A stretch of DNA of 64,000 nucleotides from Ophiodon elongatus (lineage: Eukaryota; Chordata; Actinopteri; Perciformes; Hexagrammidae), in NCBI GenBank assembly GCA_016806645.1, contig JACSYO010000521.1, positions 294,001 through 358,000 on the forward strand, in the 5' to 3' direction. Each line of letters opens with the position of its first letter. The first letter of the stretch is position 1. The notes below the pieces were generated by a model. It did not search any database. It saw nothing but the letters and a program-made list of their open reading frames with translations, and was not told where the DNA came from. The position numbers and the translations under genes were made by a program. Positions 1 through 11,598 of this stretch are shown here, piece after piece.

Positions 1-131
1 CGGCTCCAATTGCTGCAACGTTGGCTAGTTGGATATATACGGGGCAGATTTATTCATCTATTCATTTATTTTAATTAAATTCTTATGTTATTATCCGCTT
101 TTTAACAGTCACATCAACACAGCGTTTCTAC

Positions 132-521
132 CTCAGCATCCAAGTGTCATAGTCGATATCAGTCATAGTGTTGGGAAACTCAAGCTCATCTGGCCTGATG
201 GCTGTCACTCCTGGACACAGAGGGGGGAGGAGAAAATCTGTGGTGATTACACATGAAATATATTTACAAAGAGATAAATGTTAGGGAACACACAGCAGCT
301 TTTCATTGTTATTTTTGCTATTTGACTTATTCAAATATGAAAAAAAAGAGGAAAAGCAGAGTTGAATATATAATAGAAACATTTCACCTGCTTCAATTGA
401 ACCCGACCAGCGGTCCACCATCTTCTGAATAATGATTTCGAAGAGCTCTCCATCTCGAAGGCACCTACAAGGAGGCAACAAGTTAGAATCCTGAGGCAGC
501 TCCTTCTCAACGAGCCTAACA

Positions 522-553
<32 letters not shown>

Positions 554-2860
554 TTTAGGATCCATTGATGGACACGATTGGCTCAAAGTTCGTGTCATTT
601 GTTCCCTCACCGGTTGGAAATGACGATAGCGTCGTTGAACTCGCTGCGGCAGTTCTGGCGCAGGGCGGTGCGCCCCCCATTGGTGATGACGGCATTAGTG
701 CCGTGCAGGTGGTGGAAACGCAGGTCGTTGGTGGTGCTGGCCCCTCCTATCGAGCAGGGGCTCCCGGGGGACATGGCTGTGGGGCCCTCGGAGCTGTCCT
801 CTGCGAGAGGCAGGAGGTCCACTAACAAAAAAAAGAAACGAGATAGAAGTTAATATCGTCTAATGTGAAATCTTCCACTTATTTTTGTATGTCAACTGTT
901 CAAAATGGAGTTTGTCTTCCTCCCCCTCTCTCTCTCACCCATGTCGTCCATGATGGTGGCCTGAGCGGCCTGGCCGTAGAGGTCCACCACGGCATAGACA
1001 CTGGGAGGGACGTTCCAGGCTGCAGGGCCCTGAGCCACACCGTTTACAAAGAAGTGGAGGCTGCCGTCTTCTTTTCGCACTACACCGACTGTATCCCCGG
1101 CCTGCAAGAGGGGCAACAGGGGGGCAAGGGTTAAAAACCAGTGGGAGGAGGAAGGAGGACAGAGGGTGATGGGTAGTGACAGCAGTAATGAAACACAAGT
1201 CCCACTCGCCTTGAGCCGGTCCAGGTTGTGCCCGTACTCGTCCAGTATTGTCGTTCCGTTGTGCATGACGCCGTTCCCCGTCATCATCCACGTCCCTGGA
1301 GAACAATAACGCAGGGAAAATGTTTTGTTGTTGCTGTGGGATCTCATAAACTCCTCCACACTTACAGAGTTATACAGTTGTGCCACGTTTATAATCATCA
1401 TCCGGCCATCATCAGGTATCTCAGATTGTATTGTACCTGAGCGCAGGTTGGTCATGGTGGAGGGCAGCTGCAGGTACGCAGGGTTGTGAGTCGTGACACC
1501 GATCTCGATGGACCCCGCCCACTTGTCCACCATCTTATCGATACGAACCTGGAACACCTCGTTGGAGCGCAGCGGCCTGCCGCTCAGGACCACGCCGTGG
1601 TTGAAGTCATCAGTCGCACTGTGAAAGCAGTTTTTTTTTAACTTATGAGTTTATCCCTGATTATATTTAAAGTGTTGCATGTAGAGGACTCTACACATCA
1701 TCCATTGTATTTCTCACAGACACCGATATTTACTAAGAAAAATACTAACAGCTGTATAACTCTAAAACTGAAGAGTTTTTTAATTTTTAGGTATTTCCCA
1801 AACCTTTTGAGAGACTTTCCACATGTAGAAATGTGACTTTTATACTCTTTTATACCTCTATGGCAGGATCATGATGTACCCAATTTAACATGCAGTGTTT
1901 GGTGACATGAATCCCAAAAATACCTCCTGTTAAAAGGTTTAGGGGATTCTTTTTTTTTTTTAAGGCTGGGATTTACCATACCAAACTAAAACAAGTCAAA
2001 ATCAAGCATGTAAAAGAATAAGAAAGCCTGGAATGAACTCGGGGCCCATGTGGGAAGCGGACTCACTGTGGCCGCAGCGCCGTCCTGCCGTCACTGATGA
2101 TGGCGGCCTTCTGGCCACAGTTGGGATGGAAGAGCAGTCGGTCGGGCCCCTCCGAGTCCGGCGTGAGGGAAAGCGCTGGCCTGGGCCGGCCCACATCTGG
2201 AGATAGAGCCCTCATGATGGCGTTGTTGCGTCTGAGGCGGTCACTGTGGTTGTGGTTGTGCACGATTGTGACTTTGACGGCCATGCCGTAGAGGTCGACC
2301 ACGCCGTACACCACGCCGGGGGTCTGGGCCGCCGCGACACCTGGGGAAGACACCGAGTGGTTAGAAGTGCAAACCAAGGAACTTTAATCCCCAGTATGTC
2401 CAACTTGTGTTTGTACAAATTGATTAGGAGTACAAAAAGGTAGTACATCTTCATTCTTAATCTTAATTGCAGTCAATTCAGTCATTAATTCTGGCTATTT
2501 TGCAATAAGTCAACAGCAGATTCTTAATTATGTCAAGCATCAGGGGATAACTAGCTTACAATAATCTAAAAATAACAAAAACACTCGACCCCATCTTTAT
2601 GTTCTGAGCCGGTTGGTTGTGCGTTTCTCAATCCCTCATTTATAACCATCATATCACTGACACCACCCACTTCCAGCCCCCACCCGGCACGAAGCGCCTC
2701 GATGTGCCTCACCTTGGTCGATGCCATTGATGTAGAAATGGAGCGCTCCGCTGGCTTTGCGCATCAACCCTATGTGATCTCCCTCCTAAATGTGGACGAG
2801 AGCAGTTGATGGAGATCAGAAAAACAGACCCGCTTGCTCGGCAGGTGGCAGACTGGAGAG

Positions 2861-2911
<51 letters not shown>

Positions 2912-4316
2912 ACAAACCTGAAGTTCATCCAGGCTGAATTCACAGTATTCCCTGCGGGTTCCTTTGCCGTTGGTTAGTATCCCACAGCCACTCATCATGA
3001 TTGTACCTACCGTAATCAGCCAGGATTATGACGTTAATTTCACAATGAAATGCTTCGTGTAATACAGTTTTTGTGTGTCTCTGCGTGAGCGTTACCTGAG
3101 CGCAGATTGGTCATAGTTGCAGGATAGTCCAGGTTGTTGGGATTGTGTGTGGTCACACCGATCTCTATTGAGCCGGACCACTTGTCCACCAGCTTATCGA
3201 TGCGGATCTGAAAATACAAACAGAAATACATTTACACCTTTCTTGGAATTTGTTTTTCATTATTAATCAGCTAAAATGCTTTAGAGTCCCAGAGTGATGT
3301 ATAGCACCATATGTTCAGAGAACTCAGTGTTTATGCTGCAAAAATGGAAAAATACGCCGTTTACTGTATTTGACTTTATATTTTTCTAAAAAAAAACAAC
3401 CTGAATCAATAAAATATCCTGATATTCAACTTTTTTCAGTCTTTGTCTGTGCCTGCTTACTACTAGCAACTCTCCTCAAATATATTAATGTTTTTGTAAT
3501 TGTCTTCTAGTGGTGCTTAAACGCCTGTAAAGCACTTTAAAATAGGTTCTGGAAAATCCTGATGGGCCTTTTTTACTAATATTATTATTATCAATCTATT
3601 ATGACTACGAATCAGTAAATAAAAAAAAAAAAAAAAAAAAAACTTAAAAGATTGATAAAGAGTCATTATTTGAAGCTTTACTTCTGAATGTCAAATCATC
3701 AATCTCCAAAGTTTTTGGTCAGCTGTACCGTGAAATGTGTCGCTTCAGTACCACCCGGCTCTACTCCGCAAATAAGTCGGCGATCTTCGCGTACAAACAA
3801 ACATCGCAGCGCTGAGTCGTGTGATTGTAAACACCTCAAACATCTCGTTGTGTCGGAGCGGCCGGTTGGTCATCACCACACCGTTATTGAACTCGTCCAG
3901 CGGTCTCCTCCGCTCCGCCGTCTTGTTGTTGTTGCTCAGTTTGATCAGTGTGCCGCATTTCTCGTGGAACAGCAGCGCGTCGTTGGTGGTCATCGCGCCG
4001 ATCGCGGCCGCCAGCCCGACCCCTCCGTTGCCGGCGGGGCTGTTGTTCGTGTTTCCACTGTCCCCGGCGCCGCCGGCTCCGCCGCCGCTTCCTGCCGTCG
4101 TCCCCGTCCCGCTGTCGCTGTTGACCGCACCTCCTCCGCTGCCGCTCCCCCTGTCATTTCTGGAAGAGGAGTCAGATCCTGAATTTCCTCCTCCCGCGTC
4201 GCCGCCTACTCCTCCGGCGCCTCCGCCGTCTTCCCCTCCGCCCTCGTCCTCGGAGCGATAAAAAGATACTATTGCGTTGTTGAACACGTCAAAGAGCTGG
4301 TGCTCCGTTAGAACTG

Positions 4317-4350
<34 letters not shown>

Positions 4351-4456
4351 GAGAAAGAGGAAGAGGAAGAGGAAGAGGAAGAGGAAGAGAGAAAGAGGAA
4401 GAGGAAGAGAAAGAAAGAGAGAGAGAGAGAAAGAGGAAGAGGGAAAGAGAAAGAGA

Positions 4457-4488
<32 letters not shown>

Positions 4489-7400
4489 AAGAGGAAGATG
4501 AGGTCGTCAAATGCTGGTCACGTCGCACAAAAAAGTCCATCAACTGATACGAGAAGGATTTTCTTACCCGTGTCCGGCTCCAGGTTGTTGGGGAACTTGT
4601 CCGGTCTGCTGTGACTGCAGCTGAGCTCAGGCACTGTGAAAGGGAGAGAACGGGTGAAAATCACAAATCCCAGATAATAGTTTGGAAAAAAAATAGTCAT
4701 ATTGATAAAAAAAAAATAGAAAAGGCCTCCCTACCTTCATCTCCATTCATCATTCCATTCATTGCTGCGACATTCATCAGTGCCGTGATCCCCCCATCCT
4801 CCCGACCCCCACACACCACCACGTCTTCCTCCTCTTCCTCCTCCTCCTCCTCCTCTTCCTCCTCATCGTCCTCCACCTCCTCGTCCCGCTCTATTGTCTC
4901 TTTCTCCGTCGAGGCCGGCGGCGGCTCGCAGCTCACCACCGTCACCTGAGTGCACTTGCCGTACAGGTCCACCACCGCCCAGAGCTTGGCCGGCAGGCCG
5001 CTCGCCGCCGCTCCGCAGTCCTGCCCGTTCACCCAGAGGTGCAGCTCCCCGCGGGCGCTGCGCTGGATGCCCACGCGGTCGCCCTCGGCTAGCTGGTCGA
5101 GGTCGCGGCCGTACTCCTCCAGGACCGAGCGGCCGTCGCGGAGCACCGAGCAGCCCGACACGATCCAGGAGCCGCCCTTAAGGCCCGTGGCGCTGCTGGG
5201 GAAGTCCAGCGCGGCGGGGTCCAGCGCCGTCACACCGATCTCAATGGAACCGCTCCACGAGTTCACCTGAGGGGGGGAGAGGGGGGGGAGGGGAGGGGAG
5301 ACTTGGTGAACATCCGTCTGCAATATCTCACAAACAATGAGGCGTCATGGCCTTCACAAGTTACCGACACCTGAAGTTGTGTCCCGCACAAAGTGTTCAG
5401 TTTGTAATGATACAAAATACATTTTTCAAAAAAAAGATATGAAACTTAAAAAGGACAGTGGCAGTAAGTTGTCACAAAACAGCTGCCAGCAGCGGTTACT
5501 CTGATCACAAAAAGGGACTCAAATCTAAGCTGTGATGTCAGAGGAGTGAAGCACTGAGCTAAAAACTGCAGGTAGATATCTATGGAAAACAAAGCGTGCC
5601 TTGTTGTATGATCCATCTTGTTATTTTTAGTCTTTCCGTCAGTGAAGAGCGTAGCTCAGGGAGCGCTCCTTTGAAAATAAAGCAGGACAGTATGAACACA
5701 CAGTGACACACAAAAGAAACAAACACTAAGCTACGTATGCAAAGTGTAGATCGGGCAGTATGCAAATATCACCATTATTACCTCGCAATACTGTGTGGAA
5801 AAAAACATCACCCAGGGTCAATCTAATTCATTTCATTTCCAACTTCCAAAATTAGACGTCCAACACACACTGATGCAGGAAGGCAGTCGCGAGCCGAACT
5901 ATATTTAGACGAGGTGCAGGAGACCGGATTTAAGAACAAAACAGAGTAACGCAACCCTTTGGGGTCATATTGCAAGTGTTGCAATTTTTTCCCGTTGATT
6001 CAGTTGACCATGAAAACAGAAGACTGTAATCAGCGTGGGCCGAACATTCACCTCAACATACGTCATGTTGGCCTGTCACCTGACAAAAGACCCGAAAAGT
6101 CAAACCGTTCCCTTTTTTGGTCCGATAAGGTTTTGGAAGCTTTCATCCAATGTGCAGATTCTCCCAATTTTCTTTTTTTCTTCCCTTTCCTACTTTTTGA
6201 TTTAATTAATTTGTGTGTTTTGGAGTGAATTATAATTCCTGAGCTGCTTGAGTTGCCAGATGGCGGGGTCACAGCTGACGCCCCGATCGCCTTTATCGTG
6301 CTTTCTGCTTTTCCACTGTGTGTAGTGACTGAAACGATGAACCGATGCACACAAAGCAAAGCTTTACCTCCATGATCTTGCCTTTCTGAGGATTCAAGAC
6401 ACGAAACAAATGTCTCACTGCAAAACTCCTTTCGCCTTCGCACGACGACATTGGAATCGTGTCACATAACGCGCAGCCCCGGGAAATTAATTTCTTCCCT
6501 GAAACACAAAACTCAGCATCAGCTCACAATAACGTGATACTTTATCGATCTCCAGGGGTGAGCTCTATTTCTCGTGCGTTTTGCCTCCATGATGTGGATG
6601 ACAGAGTGCAGCGTCAGCGATCGGGCAGAGTCAGTGCAGCTGGTGGAGATTCATAGTCTCGCTGGGAGACATTTCAGCCACGCAGACGCTTGCCGACGGA
6701 GGGGCGCGAACCGACGTCATCCAACTGAGGAGTGATCTCCCGGCTCGCTGCACTCCACCTGCTGCCCCCGCCCCCGCCCCCGACCCCTCGGAGAACGACG
6801 TCCAACCAAAAGCCATGCAGTTTGTTCCCTCAGAGAAAGAGAATTAAGTCAAAAGTCCTCGGAAACTTTCGTCGGCCGGTCTCCTCCTCCGTTCCGTCCC
6901 CGGCCGCCCCGCGGGACTCCAGTCGAAGTTGGCAGAAATCCTCCCTGACGAAGTGACCTTGAGCATAACATTGATGCCATAGCGGCTCCTGGGAGGTTTT
7001 TCTGCAGCTCACGTCCGTGCCGAGGAATAATGAAGGAAGATTTCCTCCGAGACAAAATCATTTTGAAAATATTGCATTTTATGTCGCCTCCTCTCCCTCG
7101 TCTGCACCCGTGGTGTCTCCCTCTGCTCTGTGGCAGGTGCTATGTAAGGCAGTGTGCTACGAAAGCCCGGGTATCTGGGTTAACAGATTTAGTAGTAACT
7201 CAGCCTGACCGGGTCGCTGTGCGGAGGAGACAGACATCTCCTCGGCTTGCTCATTCACTTACGTAACAGCAGCCTGTGGGTGTCTGCCTCGCAGTCTCTC
7301 TCTCAATCTCTCTCTCTCGCTTTTAGTCTCTCTCACTATCAATTTTAGTCTCTCTCTCTCTCTTAGTCTCAGTATCTCTCTCCCTCTCTCTCTCTCCCAA

Positions 7401-8555
7401 TCTCTTAGTCTCTCTCTCTCTCTCTCTCCCTCTCTCTGTCTCTGTCTCTGTCTCTGTCTCTTAGTCTCTCTCTGTCTCAATCTCTCTCTCTCTCTCTTAC
7501 TATCAGTCTCTCAGTCTCTCTCTCTCTCTCTCTCTCGAAGACCAGCAACTACAGGATACATGCAGAGTATGACCACCGGACAGCTTTTGAAAAGATTAAA
7601 AATTAATTGCATCCAAAGCAGAGCCTGAGAAACGCTGCAAGGACTATACCGAGTGGGGAAGGCTTCTCATCTGGCAGAGCCTTTAGCAAGACTAAATTAA
7701 CCCCTAGCCCAACTCTGTATAAGGGACACATACAATTCTCGCATTAATAAGCTACATTTTTGGAATAAAATGACATTTTAACAGCTACCATATAACATAT
7801 TGACATTAAGTGAATTTGTATTTATCATGGATTATTTTCATTAGCAATCAATCTGCCATTTTATCAATTCAACACAATGCGACAGAGCAAACAGGTTATG
7901 TTGTTCCAACACCGGCCTTCAAAAAGATTCAGTTCAGCCTGCTATCATCTTAGATAAAGAAAAACAGTGAATCCTCACAACTGAAAAGCTGGAACCAGAC
8001 AATGTCATCAATTAAAATGATCAAACAATCAAAAGTAGTTACCGGTTATTTTTCTACTAGTTGATTCAGCTCTAATTGTGGCGATACAAGCTACAGTATA
8101 GCTACAACGAAGCGTCTCCAATTACAAATAAACACTTGACTAATACGCACAATACGCCATATTCCACTATATTTTGTGACCCGCAGCTTTATACAAACCC
8201 TAAACCACCGACAGCGTCCAACTCTGGATGAACTACTCAATAAATCACTCCATTTGCTCGTTCTATTGCATCATTTTCCAACATCCACCGTAGCTCAGTA
8301 GACAGGATGGGCAGTCATGCCAATCCCAATCGCGCTGTGATGGAAAAGTATTGATTTTCAAACAGGCAATGCATGTCATGCCAGAGCATTCGGCTGTTTA
8401 TGAGAGCACCGGACGGGACGGGTAACCATTTACATGCAGTAGGCGCTATTAAACCACATGTTCATCTTTACTGGCTCAAAGGCAGCTCCGTCTCATCACG
8501 CTGGATTTTCTTAACAACTAAATATACAGCTTGGCCGCACACACTCTCATTCAAG

Positions 8556-8617
<62 letters not shown>

Positions 8618-10153
8618 CCCAGTTGGCACTGGCACAATCTCAAGAGCTGCCATGTTGTTGACAAACTCCAGTAGGATTGCAGACTGCAGAGGCAGAAGCC
8701 ATTACCACAGACAAGTGCTCCTCCACTGATAACGGACAAAATATAAACACTGTGCACGGGCATCGGTACGATATGGAGAGGCCTGAGTCATCGCAAGAAC
8801 ACAGCACTCGTCATGGATAGATAAGCACTTATGTTTAAGTGTTAGGAAAGCTACACGTTGGAGGAAATGAAAGAAGTATGTGTGGAAGAATTTAATTTGT
8901 TATTTTTAAAATAACACACCTCACGTTAAAAATGAACAACTTCATACTGAACAGCGGAGTTGGTCACGTGAAAAGAGGAGCAGACTTTAAGGGGAATATA
9001 TGTTTAGACTTAAACATTTTAGGTTATGAGATCCTTAAGGAAAGCAAGATATTGTTTTGATAACCGAATGAGTAGTATTAAGAGTGAGCCACCAGTACAT
9101 TTACGGATTGATGAAAAAATTGCAATCAATAAAAACTGGTATAAAACAGAACCTCAAAAACAATGAATTTAAGTAATAAAGGATTTATTTGTACTGTAAA
9201 ATATGATTTATTTTCCCCCCATAGTGAGGAATGACGCCCTCATATCTAGATCTGGATGGATCAGAGGACAGTAAGGACACAGAGACAGTAAACGAGGGAC
9301 AAATGAGTTAAAAGAAAGCAAATGTCCCTGAAATGAGAGAGGAAGAGAGTTTACAGATAACAGACCAGGGATTAATGAGGTGTACCTTTTGGTGGTCAAA
9401 CTCCTCATGCATTAGGCTCCACCTGCAGGGGCCACGGTCCTAATGAATCAAGGTGCTTGTGGAAAGCAACATGGCAGTCTGCAGGCTGCACGCTGATGCC
9501 GCCGGTAACCGATAGCGGTGCGGCTTCAGGTCCACACACAGACCCCCAAACCTCCGGCGCGAGCACTGCAGCATATCAGCCACGGCCAGAGCCACGAGCC
9601 GAGCCGGGCTCCAGATAAACAACAGCAAGTCCTTGTCAACAAGCTCCCTGCACACTGAAGCGAGGCTGAGCTCGCGCTAGCCGCTCGCGAGCTAACTGGC
9701 GGCACCAGGGATGTGGACCGCGGACCGAGGACCGCGTCAGAGGGTCTTGACGCCTCCACGCGGGGTCCGTCCCCGGTACATATCGGTGTGTGTCACCCCG
9801 GCCCCCCCCCCGTGGGCCCTGTCCAAGCCCCGGGGAGGAGAAGCCCCTCGCCCCGCGGGCGCAGTCAGACCCCCGGCCCGTCCGACGAGCCGCTGCTCCC
9901 GCATTCCCGCTGCTCTCATCCCCGCTCGCGAGCCGCAGCGGCGGCAGCAGCAGCCGCGGGGCCTGCTGTTGTTGTTGTTGTTGTTTACCTTTTTGTCGAT
10001 GCGCACGGTGAAGACATCCCGGTCCCTCAGCGGCTCCTTGCTCAGCACCAGGCCGTGGTTGAACTCTTGGACCGGCTGGTTGCGCCGGGCGGTTCGGTTG
10101 GAGTTGGACAGGCCGATCAGCTTTCCGCTCCGCGGATGCAGCTCCGCCGCCAT
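132..10153 (-). CDS. neurl4: neurl4, neuralized E3 ubiquitin ligase adaptor 4 (3' part beyond window)
   Basis: Multi-NHR-domain protein; in mammals NEURL4 binds HERC2 and CP110 at centrioles. Exons (minus strand, 5' to 3'): 9989-10153, 4735-5266, 4568-4633, 3835-4313, 3096-3207, 2918-3006, 2713-2785, 2067-2340, 1437-1618, 1210-1295, 939-1101, 611-821, 388-464, 132-210. All phases agree, giving about 862 codons of a protein that is about 1,560 aa in human. The start MAAELHPRSGKL matches the conserved N-terminus. NHR1 spans residues 4-165, NHR2 about 365-528, NHR3 about 574-738, and NHR4 starts near 770. Each NHR carries the FNNG/FNHG, WSGSIEIGV and VVDLYG signatures. An acidic run lies near residues 178-197 and a Gly/Ser/Asn-rich linker in exon 4. 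Intron 10 uses a GC donor. The last seen residues (DIDYDTWMLS) sit mid-NHR4, so the rest lies left of the window. Identity is secure; exon ends are inferred from splice consensus. Confidence 0.93.
520..554. repeat. (CAT)n microsatellite
   Basis: Simple trinucleotide run in neurl4 intron 12. Confidence 0.9.
2864..2910. repeat. (TG)n microsatellite in neurl4 intron 6
   Basis: About 23 uninterrupted units on plus, read as (CA)n in the neurl4 transcript. It begins within 10 bases of the exon 6 donor. Confidence 0.95.
4316..4498. repeat. (GA)n/(GAAGAG)n compound microsatellite in neurl4 intron 3
   Basis: Purine-only on plus, so it is a pyrimidine tract of about 180 bases immediately upstream of the exon 4 acceptor on the minus strand. 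Confidence 0.95.
7290..7535. repeat. CT-rich tract, neurl4 intron 1
   Basis: Interrupted (CT)n and (TCTG)n units over about 250 bases. Confidence 0.9.
8558..8616. repeat. (TG)n microsatellite, neurl4 intron 1
   Basis: About 29 perfect units. Confidence 0.95.
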
Positions 10154-10260
10154 CTTCAGTGGGCGGCCAGTATTCACGACAGTCCGGCTTTGCGACAGTA
10201 GCCGACTTTACGGCAGCCGGTAGATTACTGTAATCAATACTGTTGGCTGCACCCTGCACC
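9480..10260 (-). promoter_or_regulatory. GC/CpG-rich 5' region of neurl4
   Basis: CpG-rich sequence surrounds coding exon 1 and extends into intron 1, in contrast to the AT-rich DNA beyond 10270. No TATA box is evident near the start codon. It is consistent with a CpG-island promoter for neurl4, with transcription probably starting within about 100 bp upstream of 10153; that start site is inferred. Confidence 0.5.
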
Positions 10261-10269
10261 GCACCCAAT

Positions 10270-11598
10270 GCATGCTGTAGTGAAACAGCAGTAAACCTAT
10301 TTTATGTCGCAAAAAGACTCAATAAACGTTCATTTTAAGCTCGACACTTGTTTATTCATTTGTTTGAAATATAATTCCACCACTAAATTCAACTTAAATT
10401 GTAGTTGTCACATTTTTGTAGGCATATATTTATCATAAGTCTGCTTTTTCTATTGTTTATATATTTTGGCTTTAGTCTAAATATAACTGAATGTGATGTT
10501 TGTTGAAGATTTTTTATTTTATTGGTGGAGCATTTTATTTAATAAAGTAAACACTCCAAATGAAGAGTAAGAGTGAACTGAACTACCCTACTTGCATAAT
10601 CTCCCGAAGAAGAAAATGTAACAGATTGTTTTCCCATTTCTTCTCATGTTTTTGTTTCATAAATGTGTAGTTAAACATATATGATAATTATATTAGTAAT
10701 GATAATAAGCAATGCCTTAAATGAGGTGAAAATGTAAGCACATTTAAATGAATTACACACATACACATACTATCTAGATACATTTTGTATCCACAGGAAT
10801 ATCTTGAAACATTAAAAATCTAAATGATGATTATGATTTTGAGCCATTTGATGACTATTTGTTGTCATTGTTTTTCTTCCTTCTTAATCAACTCAAACAA
10901 TGACTTTGCCAAACAAATGTAATATATTTCAACTTTACGACCATTTAATAAAGGGGGAAAAAAGAACCTCAGACTTTCTGGCAGTGTGACAATTGTGCTT
11001 ATTCCTGAAGATTATAGACCATTTTTCTTGGATCTTAAGCAATATTTTAGATTTCTTTATGAATCTAGTGTTGTTTCATTGTTTGGATGGCATCATACAC
11101 AGTGGATAAAGCAACTATAATATTATCTTTAACAATCCACTAGAGGGTGCAAAATCCATGTCTTAAATCTCCGCCTCACTCAGTATCTATTAAACGTTCA
11201 TGTTGTATCAGTGTTTAAATCTCCTCAAAAGCACTATTGGGTTTTAATTTGCCCTAAATGCAGCAGTACAATTAAAATCTATAGATAGCCATATTAAGGA
11301 GAATCATATCTTATTTAGAAACAGACACATACCAAGGTCACATAACCACCATTTCTCAGATTAATTAGCGTATTCTGTTAAAATGGGGCAAACGGGAGGG
11401 ATATCTATTGAACAACATATTAATATTTGATTATAATTCTCCACATTTTAGAGGTTAATTGGTTCAAATACCACATTCAACTCCAGATTGACTATCCGCA
11501 GACAATTTTACACACCTTTTTTATTTTTGTTAATTTGGACCCAAAGGCATCGACTGCAAACACCGAGTCCACATATTGAAGATGCATAGTTTCATGGT
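10270..11598. other. AT-rich intergenic stretch between shbg and neurl4
   Basis: No coding potential was recognised. shbg ends at 11599 and neurl4 starts upstream of 10153, both on the minus strand. A minus-strand AATAAA (plus TTTATT near 11520) lies about 75 bp past the shbg stop and is a plausible polyadenylation signal. Nothing else is supportable here. Confidence 0.5.

Larger units (their letters stand above)
5267..9988 (-). other. neurl4 intron 1 (4.7 kb), no gene seen inside
   Basis: The donor GTAAAC at 9988 follows AAAAAG, and the acceptor TCAG ends at 5267. The intron holds a long CT-rich tract (7290-7535), a (TG)n at 8558-8616, and a GC-rich stretch at about 6600-7050 with repeated GC boxes. 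I found no conserved coding sequence on either strand. The first intronic bases after the donor are a (CAA)n run on the minus strand. Confidence 0.75.

Noticed and set aside
4277..4501. Arg/Glu/Lys-rich open frame
   Set aside because: A translation of the (GA)n microsatellite in neurl4 intron 3.
9636..10268. Overlapping long frames on both strands around neurl4 exon 1
   Set aside because: Stop-poor because of CpG-rich composition; only the frame encoding MAAELHPRSGKL is conserved.
11455..11480. tRNA T-loop-like GGTTCAAATACC
   Set aside because: No acceptor stem, D arm or anticodon arm can be drawn around it.
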